Assembly: GCA_041645435.1 (NCBI GenBank)
Contig: JBAZQB010000004.1
Coordinates: 1-64,000, forward strand
Direction of reading: 5' to 3'
Length of the DNA stretch: 64,000 bases
Source: Methanoregula sp.
GTDB lineage: Archaea; Halobacteriota; Methanomicrobia; Methanomicrobiales; Methanospirillaceae
In this document: positions 44,615 through 52,961 of the stretch, one piece after another
How positions within the stretch are numbered: the stretch's first letter is position 1
How the letters are laid out: each line of letters begins with the position of its first letter
Program-made: the position numbers and the translations under genes
The notes under the pieces: generated by a model
Seen by the model: the letters and a program-made list of their open reading frames with translations, nothing else
The model's database searches: none
What the model was told of the DNA's origin: nothing

Positions 44615-44806
44615 TTACTCGGCCTTAACGGCCTTGATCGCATCGATCTTGATGTACCTGCGTTTCAGGTTGTGCTTGCTGCCAATTACGGCTAAGGTGC
44701 GTTCCTGTGCCTGCTTTGCATTGGGGGCCGCGATAATCTTTGTGTACGGGGCCCAGTCTTCGCCCATTAAAAAGGTTCCTTTAACCTCAAACTTCTGATT
44801 CTCCAT
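44615..44806 (-). CDS. rpl18a: Large-subunit ribosomal protein L18a (LX, L20a)
   Basis: 63 residues, the usual size for archaeal LX. FEVKGTFLMGEDWAPYTKII, then the NAKQAQERTLAVIGSKHNLKR helix and YIKIDAIKAV match the family. Start ATG at 44806 with GGAGTGAT just before it, overlapping the eIF6 stop region. Last gene of the translation operon that begins with S19e. It binds the large subunit near the stalk base (family knowledge). Confidence 0.92.
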   Translation of the reverse strand: MENQKFEVKGTFLMGEDWAPYTKIIAAPNAKQAQERTLAVIGSKHNLKRRYIKIDAIKAVKAE

Positions 44807-44811
44807 CAATA

Positions 44812-45474
44812 TCACTCCAGAAATCCAAATACGTCTTCAATCCTGCCAAGCTCAAACCCGCTCGTCGCATTCCCGACAAGGTAACCGGTGTCGTTCGCCA
44901 TGAGACCGGTACCGATAAGACCGCTGCCCATATTGATCGACCCGGTGCCGACCGGCACGTTTGCAACCGCTTCGATCTGCTTGATCTGGGCATCGGTTGC
45001 CCTTGGGTGCACAATGACGCCCTTGTTCGTGGCAACGCCCGCCATACCGACGGTCTTTACCCCGCCAAGAACAAGGTGGATCACTTCAACACCAAGGAAA
45101 TCGCCGATCTCTTTTACCAGGCCTTCGGGCATGTCCGGGTGGACTGCAGCGAAGGTATCGTTGGCCATGATCACGTTGCCCGCGGCATTCATTGTCTCAT
45201 TGAGCAGGAACACCTTGCGGTGCTTTGCCAGCTTCTCGATCTCCTCTTCCGTTGCCAGTCCCGAGACGACAACGCCCCGGCTGTTACCGGCAACCAAGGA
45301 GCCGATGATCTCGCTACCCTGGATCGTGGTCTCAATGACCTCAACCTGGAGCGCTTCCTTTACTGCATGCCTGAATTCCGGTGTGGAATCCGGCGGGATT
45401 ATTGCGATATTTCCTACCACCCGGGCAAAAACCCCGATGTTCGGATCGCCTGCAAACGTGATCGTCCTTTCCAT
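44812..45474 (-). CDS. eif6: Translation initiation factor 6
   Basis: 220 residues, the pentein fold of eIF6, which binds the large ribosomal subunit and prevents early joining with the small one. Seen are FAGDPNIGVFARV, GNSRGVVVSGLATEEE, NDTFAAVHPDMPEGLVKEIG, TNKGVIVHPRATDAQIKQIE and the C-terminal GTGLMANDTGYLVGNATSG. Full length. It starts right at the L31e stop; the two genes abut. Confidence 0.95.
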   Translation of the reverse strand: MERTITFAGDPNIGVFARVVGNIAIIPPDSTPEFRHAVKEALQVEVIETTIQGSEIIGSLVAGNSRGVVVSGLATEEEIEKLAKHRKVFLLNETMNAAGNVIMANDTFAAVHPDMPEGLVKEIGDFLGVEVIHLVLGGVKTVGMAGVATNKGVIVHPRATDAQIKQIEAVANVPVGTGSINMGSGLIGTGLMANDTGYLVGNATSGFELGRIEDVFGFLE

Positions 45475-45741
45475 CTATGATTCCGGTGCAAGTTCAGCCT
45501 GAACCTGCCCGTCCTCCATTTTCATGGCGCGGATACGGATCTTTGACGGTGGCTTCTCTGCGCCCCGGTACCACACCTTCTCATTGATGCCCTGGTCAAT
45601 CTTGACATCCTCGCTCTTCATGTGCTTGGCGAGATACTTCTTGATATCCTTCATTGCGCCGTTGCACCGCTTCCAGCGCGGCATCCGCTTTGCATTGCGC
45701 AGCGGGATGATATACACGTGTTCCTTCATTATTTCAGCCAT
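45475..45741 (-). CDS. rpl31e: Large-subunit ribosomal protein L31e
   Basis: 88 residues. VYIIPLRNAKRMPRWKRCNG, MKDIKKYLAKHMKSEDVKID, NEKVWYRGAEKPPSKIRIRA match L31e, which sits near the exit tunnel. The start is the ATG at 45741, three bases after the L39e stop, with GGTGTGA upstream. It has a slightly longer acidic tail than usual (VQAELAPES). Confidence 0.95.
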   Translation of the reverse strand: MAEIMKEHVYIIPLRNAKRMPRWKRCNGAMKDIKKYLAKHMKSEDVKIDQGINEKVWYRGAEKPPSKIRIRAMKMEDGQVQAELAPES

Positions 45742-45744
45742 GGC

Positions 45745-45897
45745 TCACACCTTCAGCTGGCTCTTGCGCCAGTTTCTTCTCTTCGGGTGCGCAACAACAC
45801 CGCGTTTGGTCCTAACCATTACCCACTGGGGCACACGGCGGTTCTGGTCGCATGCCTTGGCCAACCGGATCTTCCTGCCTTTGCTTACTTTGCTCAT
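45745..45897 (-). CDS. rpl39e: Large-subunit ribosomal protein L39e
   Basis: A 50-residue gene read as MSKVSKGRKIRLAKACDQNR, RVPQWVMVRTKRGVVAHPKR and RNWRKSQLKV. PQWVMVRT and RRNWRKSxLK are signatures of L39e, which lines the exit tunnel. It is exactly between the PP-loop gene and L31e in the operon, where many archaea have it. Basic and full length. Confidence 0.93.
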   Translation of the reverse strand: MSKVSKGRKIRLAKACDQNRRVPQWVMVRTKRGVVAHPKRRNWRKSQLKV

Positions 45898-45912
45898 TTT
45901 ACTCACCTGATA

Positions 45913-46500
45913 TTATGCCTTTCTCCCGATGACCAGCGACTGGTCATGGTGTGCCGGGAAGAGGGGGGCGGGATCAAGTCCGCGTGCGCGGAACGCCTCC
46001 CTTATCTCGGCCTCGTAATCACCGTTCCGGATGGTCCCGGTCTCCCCGTATTCCACGATGAGAAACCGGTCCACCAGACGATCGACTTCCGCCTTGACAA
46101 AGCCCAACAGGGGTCGCACATACGAACACCCGGTCCGGTTTCCAAGGCTTTGCACCTCAGCACGGGTCAGCATCGGGACACGGTCATTGAACCGTGTGCC
46201 GTCACCGACGACTTTATACTCCCTGCTGAGGGTTTCGACCGCGATATGGTGGATACGGTTGATCGCGTCATTCGGGTACCCGCATGACACAACCTGGTCC
46301 ACCATCTCGTCTTTCAGTCCTTCACGAAACACACGTTTTATCAGGGGAAACCCCAGAGCCTGTGCCGCAGCCTCCAACGATGGGATCTGGCGGAGTGGGT
46401 CGAGCACGAACGTATTGAGTTCGACCTCATAATACGTACCCAGCATTATTGCTGCAAGGGAACTGTCCTTTCCGCCGCTGTAGAGCACGCCGGCTTTCAT
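45913..46500 (-). CDS. PP-loop (adenine nucleotide alpha hydrolase-like) ATPase
   Basis: 195 residues. The N-terminal PP-loop GVLYSGGKDSSLAA binds ATP and cleaves it to AMP and PPi. VVGDGTRFNDRVP and the RTGCSYVRPLLGFVK block match an archaeal family placed in ribosomal operons (DUF7411-like). It may act in tRNA or diphthamide-type modification, but the substrate is not established. The first four bases overlap the PDCD5 gene end. Confidence 0.8.
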   Translation of the reverse strand: MKAGVLYSGGKDSSLAAIMLGTYYEVELNTFVLDPLRQIPSLEAAAQALGFPLIKRVFREGLKDEMVDQVVSCGYPNDAINRIHHIAVETLSREYKVVGDGTRFNDRVPMLTRAEVQSLGNRTGCSYVRPLLGFVKAEVDRLVDRFLIVEYGETGTIRNGDYEAEIREAFRARGLDPAPLFPAHHDQSLVIGRKA

Positions 46501-46835
46501 CGTCGTGTGATCGAGTAATCACGTCTCGCTGGCGCAAGCTGCCTGAGCAGTTCTTTGAGCTGCGCATCCGTGATCTTGTTCTTGAGTCTCCCGCTCTGGG
46601 CGAGAGATACCAGCTGCTGTTCCACCGAAGCAACAAACTCCGGCTTGGTCAGCTTGATGGTGTTTAATCGTTCCCGGGCATCCGGCTCGAGAACCTGCAT
46701 GAGGAGCATCTGTATCTGAGACTTTGCCCGCTCCTGGCGTTCAAGGTCTTCCTGCATTGCCTGCTGATCGCCAGCCTGCTGCTGCATTTGTGCCATTCGC
46801 CGTTTGCGAAGTTCACTCAGTTCGTCGTCTCCCAT
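46497..46835 (-). CDS. PDCD5-family DNA-binding protein
   Basis: 112 residues: an N-terminal helix (ELRKRRMAQMQQQ), a Gln-rich stretch, and the triple-helix core QIQMLLMQVLEPDARERLNT, VASVEQQLVSLAQSGRLKNK, ITDAQLKELLRQL. Archaeal members bind DNA or ribosome-related partners (family knowledge). The start is the ATG at 46835, with GAGGT upstream; a TTG two codons earlier is possible. It sits between S19e and the PP-loop gene in the operon. Confidence 0.88.
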   Translation of the reverse strand: MGDDELSELRKRRMAQMQQQAGDQQAMQEDLERQERAKSQIQMLLMQVLEPDARERLNTIKLTKPEFVASVEQQLVSLAQSGRLKNKITDAQLKELLRQLAPARRDYSITRR

Positions 46836-46844
46836 GATCAAACC

Positions 46845-47435
46845 TCACTTGGGGGCTTCAGATTTATCTGCTTTCTTGGCTTTGGGTGCTTTCTTCTCGG
46901 TCTTGGCACCGTCTGCGCCTTCTGAAGCCTTGTCGCCACCCTTTGCCTTCCCCTTCTTGGCATCTGCCTTCTTGGGTTCTTCGACAACTGGCACGACACG
47001 CTTTGGTACCGGTGCCGGCGGGGTAATCTTTACCTCGTGGGACAGGTTGTCCATGAATGACATGCCTGCTGGCGATACTTTACGGCCGGTCTTGTCGTGG
47101 ATGATCAACCCTGCTGCTTCCAGCTGCTGGAGAGATTTTCTCAGGATTGATCCACTGCCCTTGCGGAATGCATTCGGGCGTGATCCACGGTTCTTTTTGC
47201 CACCGTAAAAGCTTCGCATCCTCTCGACGCCCAGGGGGCCGTCGACATAGACGCGTCTCAACACTGCTGCTGCCCGGGTGAACCACCAGTCGGGATCTTC
47301 AGGCGGCATTTCTTTGTGTACCCCGGTCTTTGCAAAGGCAGCCCATGCCGGCGGGACAATTTCCTTCCGCTTCTTGAGCTCCTCAGCGACCCTTCGGATA
47401 ATATGGTCGGCGGGGACATCGTATACTGTTGTCAT
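46845..47435 (-). CDS. rps19e: Small-subunit ribosomal protein S19e with long basic tail
   Basis: 196 residues. The S19e core covers about 1-145: VPADHIIRRVAEELKKRKEI, PDWWFTRAAAVLRRVYVDGP, GVERMRSFYGGKKNRGSRPN, ILRKSLQQLEAAGLI. The remaining ~50 residues are a Lys/Ala/Glu-rich low-complexity tail (KKADAKKGKAKGGDKASEG), which most archaeal S19e lack. It heads the operon, with TATA at 47492-47505 and GAGGT before the ATG. Confidence 0.93.
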   Translation of the reverse strand: MTTVYDVPADHIIRRVAEELKKRKEIVPPAWAAFAKTGVHKEMPPEDPDWWFTRAAAVLRRVYVDGPLGVERMRSFYGGKKNRGSRPNAFRKGSGSILRKSLQQLEAAGLIIHDKTGRKVSPAGMSFMDNLSHEVKITPPAPVPKRVVPVVEEPKKADAKKGKAKGGDKASEGADGAKTEKKAPKAKKADKSEAPK

Positions 47436-47491
47436 CTAGAGACCTCACTGTTGAATTTTTCAATAACAGTCTTTACTTATTTGTGAGTAAG

Positions 47492-47505
47492 GTTTTTATA
47501 TATTT
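47492..47505 (-). promoter_or_regulatory. Putative TATA box of the S19e operon
   Basis: On the minus strand the sequence reads AAATATATAAAAAC. It is ~60 bases before the S19e ATG, which leaves a ~30-base leader with a GAGGT ribosome site. It lies in the AT-rich gap after the YhbY gene and is the only good promoter before seven tightly packed genes. Confidence 0.55.
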
Positions 47506-47544
47506 CGAGAAGCGAAAAGTCGCTTTGATCGAAGAAAAACAGAT

Positions 47545-47796
47545 TTATTTTTTTATGGTCATTTTTTTATCTGCAAGCACCATCGTCCGTCCCCGGGTTT
47601 CCACCAGTTTCGCATGCGCCTGCAGGGCAATGGCTTCCGGATCGACTTCTACGGACTGGAGCCATTTTACCTTGATCATCTTTCTGGTCTTGAGCTGGGA
47701 AACGATCTCTTCGATCATCGTTTCGGTACAGCCCTGTTTGCCAATCCATACGGTTGGCTTGAGATCCTGCATCAGTTTATTCGCTTCTTCCGACAT
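47545..47796 (-). CDS. YhbY/CRM-domain RNA-binding protein
   Basis: 83 residues: LKPTVWIGKQGCTETMIEEI, then LKTRKMIKVKWLQ, then ALQAHAKLVETRGRTMVLAD. The GKQG-type loop and IKVK strand are characteristic of the CRM fold, which binds RNA and pre-ribosomes in bacteria. Starts inside the end of rnp4 (20-base overlap), so the two form an operon with a ribosome/RNase P theme. Confidence 0.9.
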   Translation of the reverse strand: MSEEANKLMQDLKPTVWIGKQGCTETMIEEIVSQLKTRKMIKVKWLQSVEVDPEAIALQAHAKLVETRGRTMVLADKKMTIKK

Positions 47797-48106
47797 GAGG
47801 TTTCACCACACGATAGCGTGTATGTTTATTGCAGGCGCCACAGGTGACCACGACATTGCCGCGGTGCACCCGCACCCGCATATTGTTTCCCGGTACGAGG
47901 TAGGTATAGCAGTGATGGCAGAACTGGCGGCGCAATTCCTGCGGGATCCGGATCCGCTGGCGCATGGCAATTCTGCGCGCGAGCTCCACATAACGGTTGC
48001 TTAAGTCCGGAAACTCTGCAAATGCGAGCCGTGCCTGTTCAAACAGGACAACAATACGCTCCCGTGCAATCTGCTTGGTCACGGGTGTTTTGGATCGCTC
48101 TTTCAT
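47777..48106 (-). CDS. rnp4: RNase P protein component 4 (Rpr2 family)
   Basis: 109 residues. Two helices (ERIVVLFEQARLAFAEFPDL, YVELARRIAMRQRIRIPQEL) are followed by a zinc ribbon with FCHHCYTYL and TCGACNKHTRY. This is the archaeal Rpr2/Rnp4 that helps RNase P remove 5' leaders of tRNAs. All four cysteines are present. It overlaps the YhbY gene. Confidence 0.93.
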   Translation of the reverse strand: MKERSKTPVTKQIARERIVVLFEQARLAFAEFPDLSNRYVELARRIAMRQRIRIPQELRRQFCHHCYTYLVPGNNMRVRVHRGNVVVTCGACNKHTRYRVVKPHVGRSE

Positions 48107-48221
48107 TGCCTCGTCACCGGCTCCCGGTTGTGCATACTATTCGCTTGACAGATAAAAAACTCGCGGTGAACATAGCGACCCCAGAATCCGATCTGGCTTT
48201 ATGAATCAGTCACCCCGATCT

Positions 48222-48824
48222 TCAAAGAATCCGGACCTTCCGCCCGTCAATCACAAGCCGGTCCTCGCAGAAGAGCCGGATCGCTTCCGGGAACGTGACG
48301 TGCTCGTGCTCTAAGATCCGTTCCGCCAGTGCATCCTCATCGTCCGTTTCCAGCACCGGCACGCATTTCTGGAGAATGATGGGGCCCCCGTCAAGGCTCT
48401 CGTCAACGAAATGCACGGTACAGCCTGCCACTTTTACCCCATGCAGGACCGCCTGCCGCTGGGCATGGAGACCCGTAAAACTGGGCAGGAGGGCCGGATG
48501 GATATTGATCATCCTTCCCGGAAACGCTCTTACTATAGATGAGCCGAGAATACGCATGTAACCGGCAAGTACAAAGAGATCCGCACCTGTCTCCTGCATG
48601 GAGGCGAGAAGGGAGCGCTCGTAGACTTCCCGCGAGGGAAACGTGGCGTAATCGATGATCCTGCACGGGATACCGGCTTTCTGCGCCCTTTCTATGGCAT
48701 AGGCTTTCGGGTTATCCGTAATCAATGCCACGCATTCAGCAGGGATCGTCCCTTTTTTTATCGCATCGATGATCGCCTGGAAATTTGAACCCCTGCCCGA
48801 TGCAACCACTGCAATGCGTTTCAT
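48222..48824 (-). CDS. purN: Phosphoribosylglycinamide formyltransferase (GART)
   Basis: 200 residues, the folate-dependent enzyme of the third step of purine synthesis. VVASGRGSNFQAIIDAIKKG forms the phosphate site. The catalytic Asn-His pair is in RMINIHPALLPSF, and VHFVDESLDGGPII gives the catalytic Asp. GAGG is seven bases before the ATG. It runs in the same direction as rnp4. Confidence 0.95.
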   Translation of the reverse strand: MKRIAVVASGRGSNFQAIIDAIKKGTIPAECVALITDNPKAYAIERAQKAGIPCRIIDYATFPSREVYERSLLASMQETGADLFVLAGYMRILGSSIVRAFPGRMINIHPALLPSFTGLHAQRQAVLHGVKVAGCTVHFVDESLDGGPIILQKCVPVLETDDEDALAERILEHEHVTFPEAIRLFCEDRLVIDGRKVRIL

Positions 48825-48857
48825 TTTTTCCTCGTAGGCGATACTTGTACACCCGGA

Positions 48858-50138
48858 TTATTCGTTACGCTTTGCATCCTGGGGTTCAGGATGGACCACG
48901 ATCTTCACTTTCACGATCCTGCGCCCGTGCATCTGCATGACTACGAGCGTGACACCATTGCCGATCGCAATATCCACCTTCTCGCCGGGATGTTTGGGGA
49001 GATGCCCGAGCCGGTCAATGATGAGTCCCCCGATCGTCTCGTAGGTCTCATCGGTCGGGAGCGTAAGGTGCATTCGCTCGTTAATATCCTCAACCCACGT
49101 CTGGGCATCGACTACATAAACCCCCGGTGCAAGTTCCTGCACTTCGGGCTCTTCTTTGTCATACTCATCCATGATATCGCCGACGAGTTCTTCTAATATA
49201 TCCTCAACCGTAACGATCCCGACAAAACTGCTGTACTCATCGATGACAACTGCCATCTGCACCCGGTGCACCTGCAGTTCCTTTAACAGGTCATCGATTT
49301 TCTGGGTTTCGGGCACAAACATCGGGTCGTACATCACTTCTTTTATTGCCGAGTCCTTGCGCCGGGAGACCATCGCGGAAAAGACATCCTTGACATTTAA
49401 GATACCAGTGATATTGTCGATCTGCTCGTGGAACACGGGAATACGCGAGAACCCGGTCTCGTTGAAGATCCTGATCGCCTCTTCAAAGCTGACCGTATCT
49501 TCCATGAGAATGACATTGACCCGGGGCGTCATGATCTCCCGGGCGGTGGTATCCGCAAATTCGAGCACCGAGTAGAGCATGTCCTGCTCGCCCTGCTCGA
49601 TCGTGCCCTCTTCCTTGCCCACATCGATCCATTCCTTGATCTCCTCTTCCGTGACTACCGGTTCTGCAAATTCTTTTCCGATACCCAGTTTCGGGCTGAC
49701 CCGTTCGACAACCCAGATGATCGGGGTAAAGAGACGGGAGAGGAAGAGGATGACCGGTGCCACCATCAGGGCAAAGGAATCTGACGCGTGTGCAGCATAG
49801 ATCTTGGGGCCGATCTCGCCAAAGACGAGCAGCACGATGACGACAAACCCGGTGGCAATCCCCACCCCAAGGTCCCCAAACATCTGGATCGCAATTGCTG
49901 TTGCTAGTGAAGCGGCTGCAACATTGACAATATTGTTCCCGATAAGGATGGTGATAAGCAGGTGTTCCGGGGATTCCTTGAGGGCAGCTACTGCCTGTGA
50001 ACCGGGTTTTCCTTCATTGACAAGCGTCCGCACTTTTGCCCGGTGGATCGAGATAAGCGCAACTTCCGAACTGGAAAAAAAAGCGGACAGGAGGATGCAG
50101 ATAATAAAGAGCAGGATCTCCAAAGCGTCCTGGATCAT
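48858..50138 (-). CDS. CNNM/CorC-type transporter, DUF21-CBS-CBS-CorC
   Basis: 426 residues: DUF21 membrane domain with about four helices (LLFIICILLSAFFSSSEVAL first), a Bateman pair of CBS domains (MTPRVNVILMEDTVSFEEAI; HRVQMAVVIDEYSSFVGIV) and a CorC/HlyC C-terminal domain (YVVDAQTWVEDINERMHL, TIGGLIIDRLGHLPKHPGEK). Family members affect Mg/Co export or Na exchange. All parts look intact. GTGA precedes the ATG. Confidence 0.9.
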   Translation of the reverse strand: MIQDALEILLFIICILLSAFFSSSEVALISIHRAKVRTLVNEGKPGSQAVAALKESPEHLLITILIGNNIVNVAAASLATAIAIQMFGDLGVGIATGFVVIVLLVFGEIGPKIYAAHASDSFALMVAPVILFLSRLFTPIIWVVERVSPKLGIGKEFAEPVVTEEEIKEWIDVGKEEGTIEQGEQDMLYSVLEFADTTAREIMTPRVNVILMEDTVSFEEAIRIFNETGFSRIPVFHEQIDNITGILNVKDVFSAMVSRRKDSAIKEVMYDPMFVPETQKIDDLLKELQVHRVQMAVVIDEYSSFVGIVTVEDILEELVGDIMDEYDKEEPEVQELAPGVYVVDAQTWVEDINERMHLTLPTDETYETIGGLIIDRLGHLPKHPGEKVDIAIGNGVTLVVMQMHGRRIVKVKIVVHPEPQDAKRNE

Positions 50139-50232
50139 TGTACTTCACATCGTGCTGGTGCACGCATATTTTTCCTGTTCATAAACGAAATTTCACTACT
50201 ATATTCGGGGGTGAATTTAATAAAACCAGCGC

Positions 50233-51054
50233 CTATTTCATGCATTCTTTCATAAATGCGCAATCCCGGGCAAGTACCGCGATCTTTTCTTCTGCGGAGA
50301 GCGGGCTGTTAAAATTCAGGTCCTCGATCTCAAGGGTAAGGCAGCCATCGAACCGGTGATCTTTTAAGCACTCCATGACCTGTGCCATGGATGCATACCG
50401 GTCGAGTGAGAAATGCGCCTTGCCGTGATCGAACCGGCTGATATGCACATTGATGAGACGGTCATGGCAGAGTTCGATATACCGGAGCGCCTCTGCTTCA
50501 GACCGGGAAAAAGCATGCGCCACATCGAGCGTGAAAAACAGCCAGGGTTCATCGTCAAGGAGCTCCCGTACACGCTCCGGGGTACAGAGCAGCGAGTTGA
50601 CGATCGGCTCCATATTTTCCATGCCGATTTTCGTATGACTTTCCGCCGCTGCCTCGCGCAATACAGAGATATAATGATCAAAGCGGACAAAATCCGCATC
50701 ACTCGGGGGACGCTTTGCGGTGCGCCGGCCGGGATGGACCGTAAGTACGGGAGCACCGAGTTGTTCGGCAATCCGTAAGGAACGGACTGCATACTCTATG
50801 GATATGTCCGCTACCTCCGGATTGATGGAACAGGGATTTAAATCAAGGATCGGGGAGTGCACGGTCAGCACCGGGAGCCCGGGGTGAGCGTTCCTGCACG
50901 CGATCACCTCATCCACCGGAAGGTCGCGGAGCCAGAAATGGGGTGTCTCTAACCAGAACTCCATCGCGTTCAGACCCGTGCGGGAGACAAAAGAAAAAAT
51001 TTCGGGAGTCGTGTACTCGTGAAAGAACATGCTTGCAACGGAGAACGAAACCAT
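50233..51054 (-). CDS. Sugar phosphate isomerase/epimerase-like TIM-barrel protein
   Basis: 273 residues of the AP-endonuclease family 2/xylose isomerase-like barrel. Metal-site signs are VLTVHSPILDLNP, VLTVHPGRRT, KIGMENMEP (Glu), FTLDVAHAFS (Asp-His), NVHISRF and TLEIED (Glu). The catalytic metal ligands are present, so it may be an isomerase or a nuclease; the substrate is unknown. It is divergent from xseA, with only 42 bases between the two start codons. Confidence 0.8.
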   Translation of the reverse strand: MVSFSVASMFFHEYTTPEIFSFVSRTGLNAMEFWLETPHFWLRDLPVDEVIACRNAHPGLPVLTVHSPILDLNPCSINPEVADISIEYAVRSLRIAEQLGAPVLTVHPGRRTAKRPPSDADFVRFDHYISVLREAAAESHTKIGMENMEPIVNSLLCTPERVRELLDDEPWLFFTLDVAHAFSRSEAEALRYIELCHDRLINVHISRFDHGKAHFSLDRYASMAQVMECLKDHRFDGCLTLEIEDLNFNSPLSAEEKIAVLARDCAFMKECMK

Positions 51055-51096
51055 GGTAGTACTAATTCATATGCGGTTTTTGCCTAATAGTTGTTG

Positions 51097-52347
51097 ATGG
51101 ACTGGTTCAACAAGCCCGATGAATCCCCCGGTGGAAAAACCGCACCCCTCATGGTGTCGGAGCTCTCGGCCATCATCGAAGACCTCCTCGACGATGCCCG
51201 CCTGCAGGGTGTCTGGGTAAAAGGCGAAGTGACCAACTATACGCATCATTCACGGGGTCACCGCTACTTTTCCCTTTCAGAAAAAGGTGGCGGCAGTACC
51301 GCGGCGGTCATCAAATGTGTGATGTGGCGCTCCGATGCTGAGCGCCTGCAGTTCTCCCCAGCAGAGGGCATGGAAGTGATCGTATCCGGAACGGTCCGCC
51401 TGTACGCACCGCATGGTTCGTACCAGCTCCAGGTAAAAGAGTTAAAGAAGGCCGGTCTGGGCGAGAAGTACCTGCTCGTGGAACAATGGAAGCGGGAGCT
51501 GGCCGCAGAGGGGTGCTTTGCCTCGGAAAAGAAACGCCCCCTCCCGGCATTTCCGGAAAAAATCGGGATTGTCACCTCAGAGACGGGAGCCGTTATTCAT
51601 GATATCAGGACGGTGATTACCCGGCGCTTCCCGGCAGAGATCATCATCTCACCGACCGCGGTTCAGGGAGAAGAAGCGCATCGCGAGATTGCGCAGGCAA
51701 TCCGGCGTCTCAGCGGGCGTGTGGATGTCGTGATTGTTGCACGGGGTGGCGGGAGCTTTGAAGATCTCTTTGCCTTCAATCACCCGGATGTCGTGCGGGC
51801 AATCGCTGCCTGCCCGGTCCCGGTTGTCAGTGCGATCGGCCACGAAGTGGATGTGACCTTAGCCGATCTCGCCGCAGACCTGCGTGCACCCACCCCTTCA
51901 GCAGCAGCTGAACTGGTGGTACCTGACCGTGCGGTCCTCCTCCTGCAGCTGCATGAGCTCAAATCCCTGATGATCGCAACCGTACAGGGAAGAATCGCGT
52001 GGGCCCGGGAGGAACTTATCGGCATGCGCGACCGGTTGCGCCCCCAGCGGTTTTTGCACCGGATCGAAGAGCGCAAAACAACCACTGCGGATCTTGCGGA
52101 CCGGCTTGACAGGGCCTGCATGACACGCATTGAGCGCGAACGCCTGCTCCTTGCCGGGACAAAAACTGCGCTTGAAAGCAGGAGCCCGCTCGCTGTCCTT
52201 GCCCGGGGATATTGCGTGGCAGAGAAGAATGGCGCAATCGTAAAACGTGTTGACGGGATCGCACAGAACGACCGGATGAAAATCCGGTTTTATGACGGAA
52301 ACACCGATGTAATCGTGGAGCGTGTGGACCATGAAAGAAACCTATGA
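51097..52347 (+). CDS. xseA: Exodeoxyribonuclease VII, large subunit
   Basis: 416 residues. The N-terminal OB fold is seen in VWVKGEVTNYTHHSRGHRYF, and the catalytic domain in VVIVARGGGSFEDLFAFNHP, then VVSAIGHEVDVTLADLAADL and APTPSAAAEL. A coiled coil and a short C-terminal segment (LARGYCVAEKNGAIVKRVDG) finish it. Exo VII degrades single-stranded DNA from both ends and is mainly bacterial, so it is probably an old transfer kept in Methanomicrobia. The ATG at 51097 follows TTGTTG; the longer start 51091 uses TTG. It overlaps xseB by 17 bases. Confidence 0.93.
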   Translation: MDWFNKPDESPGGKTAPLMVSELSAIIEDLLDDARLQGVWVKGEVTNYTHHSRGHRYFSLSEKGGGSTAAVIKCVMWRSDAERLQFSPAEGMEVIVSGTVRLYAPHGSYQLQVKELKKAGLGEKYLLVEQWKRELAAEGCFASEKKRPLPAFPEKIGIVTSETGAVIHDIRTVITRRFPAEIIISPTAVQGEEAHREIAQAIRRLSGRVDVVIVARGGGSFEDLFAFNHPDVVRAIAACPVPVVSAIGHEVDVTLADLAADLRAPTPSAAAELVVPDRAVLLLQLHELKSLMIATVQGRIAWAREELIGMRDRLRPQRFLHRIEERKTTTADLADRLDRACMTRIERERLLLAGTKTALESRSPLAVLARGYCVAEKNGAIVKRVDGIAQNDRMKIRFYDGNTDVIVERVDHERNL

Positions 52348-52516
52348 GACAAAAACGGAACAGCTGAGACAGATCATTGAAAAGATTGAAGACGGAAAGA
52401 CCGGTCTTGATGAGAGCATGCGGCTCTATGAACAGGGTGCGGTACTGGTAAAGCAGTGCGAGACCATGCTTGCCGAAGCAGAAGTACGGATCACGACCCT
52501 CAGCCGGGACGCGTAG
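52331..52516 (+). CDS. xseB: Exodeoxyribonuclease VII, small subunit
   Basis: 61 residues, the usual size. ETKTEQLRQIIEKIEDGKTG then LDESMRLYEQGAVLVKQCET and LAEAEVRITTL is the two-helix XseB pattern. The ATG lies inside the last codons of xseA (17-base overlap), so the pair is translated together. Its 3' end overlaps the tail of the opposing DUF371 gene. Confidence 0.92.
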   Translation: MKETYETKTEQLRQIIEKIEDGKTGLDESMRLYEQGAVLVKQCETMLAEAEVRITTLSRDA

Positions 52517-52928
52517 CCGTCAGGGTTACGATCATTGTTTTTTCCGCGATCAGGTTTTTGATCAACGCATCCGGCAATGTGGCAGCGACCCGGTCCGAAT
52601 GGATACCGATCGTCCGCCCGCACACAAAACCGCTCCTGCGCCAGACCATGTCGGTCGGGTGCGTCAGGGTGAACTGGGATGAACCCCGGGAATGGATCTC
52701 CACTTCACTTTCCCCGCACGCAAGCCGGGTCAGCAGACGCGCATCATCGTGCGAGAGCACTTTTTTAAATTCAGATGAGAGCCCGGCACAACCTTTGTCT
52801 GCGGCAATCCCGATGATACAGTTGCCCGTGCTCGTCAGGTGCGACTCCGCGGTTACTTCAAAGGTTGTCGGGTGGTTGCCGGATACCAGCGGGTGACCAC
52901 GGCAATGAATTATTTCCTGTGCCTCCAT
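52500..52928 (-). CDS. DUF371 family protein
   Basis: 142 residues resembling the archaeal family DUF371 (PF04027): IHCRGHPLVSGNHPTTFEVT, LTSTGNCIIGIAADKGCAGL, SHDDARLLTRLACGESEVEI and the C-terminal IGIHSDRVAATLPDALI. The family is soluble, archaeal and of unknown function. It is convergent with xseB and overlaps it by 17 bases; it is divergent from the zinc-finger gene. Confidence 0.82.
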   Translation of the reverse strand: MEAQEIIHCRGHPLVSGNHPTTFEVTAESHLTSTGNCIIGIAADKGCAGLSSEFKKVLSHDDARLLTRLACGESEVEIHSRGSSQFTLTHPTDMVWRRSGFVCGRTIGIHSDRVAATLPDALIKNLIAEKTMIVTLTATRPG

Positions 52929-52961
52929 GCTTTATCATGTGAGGGTTTCCATTCATATTCA

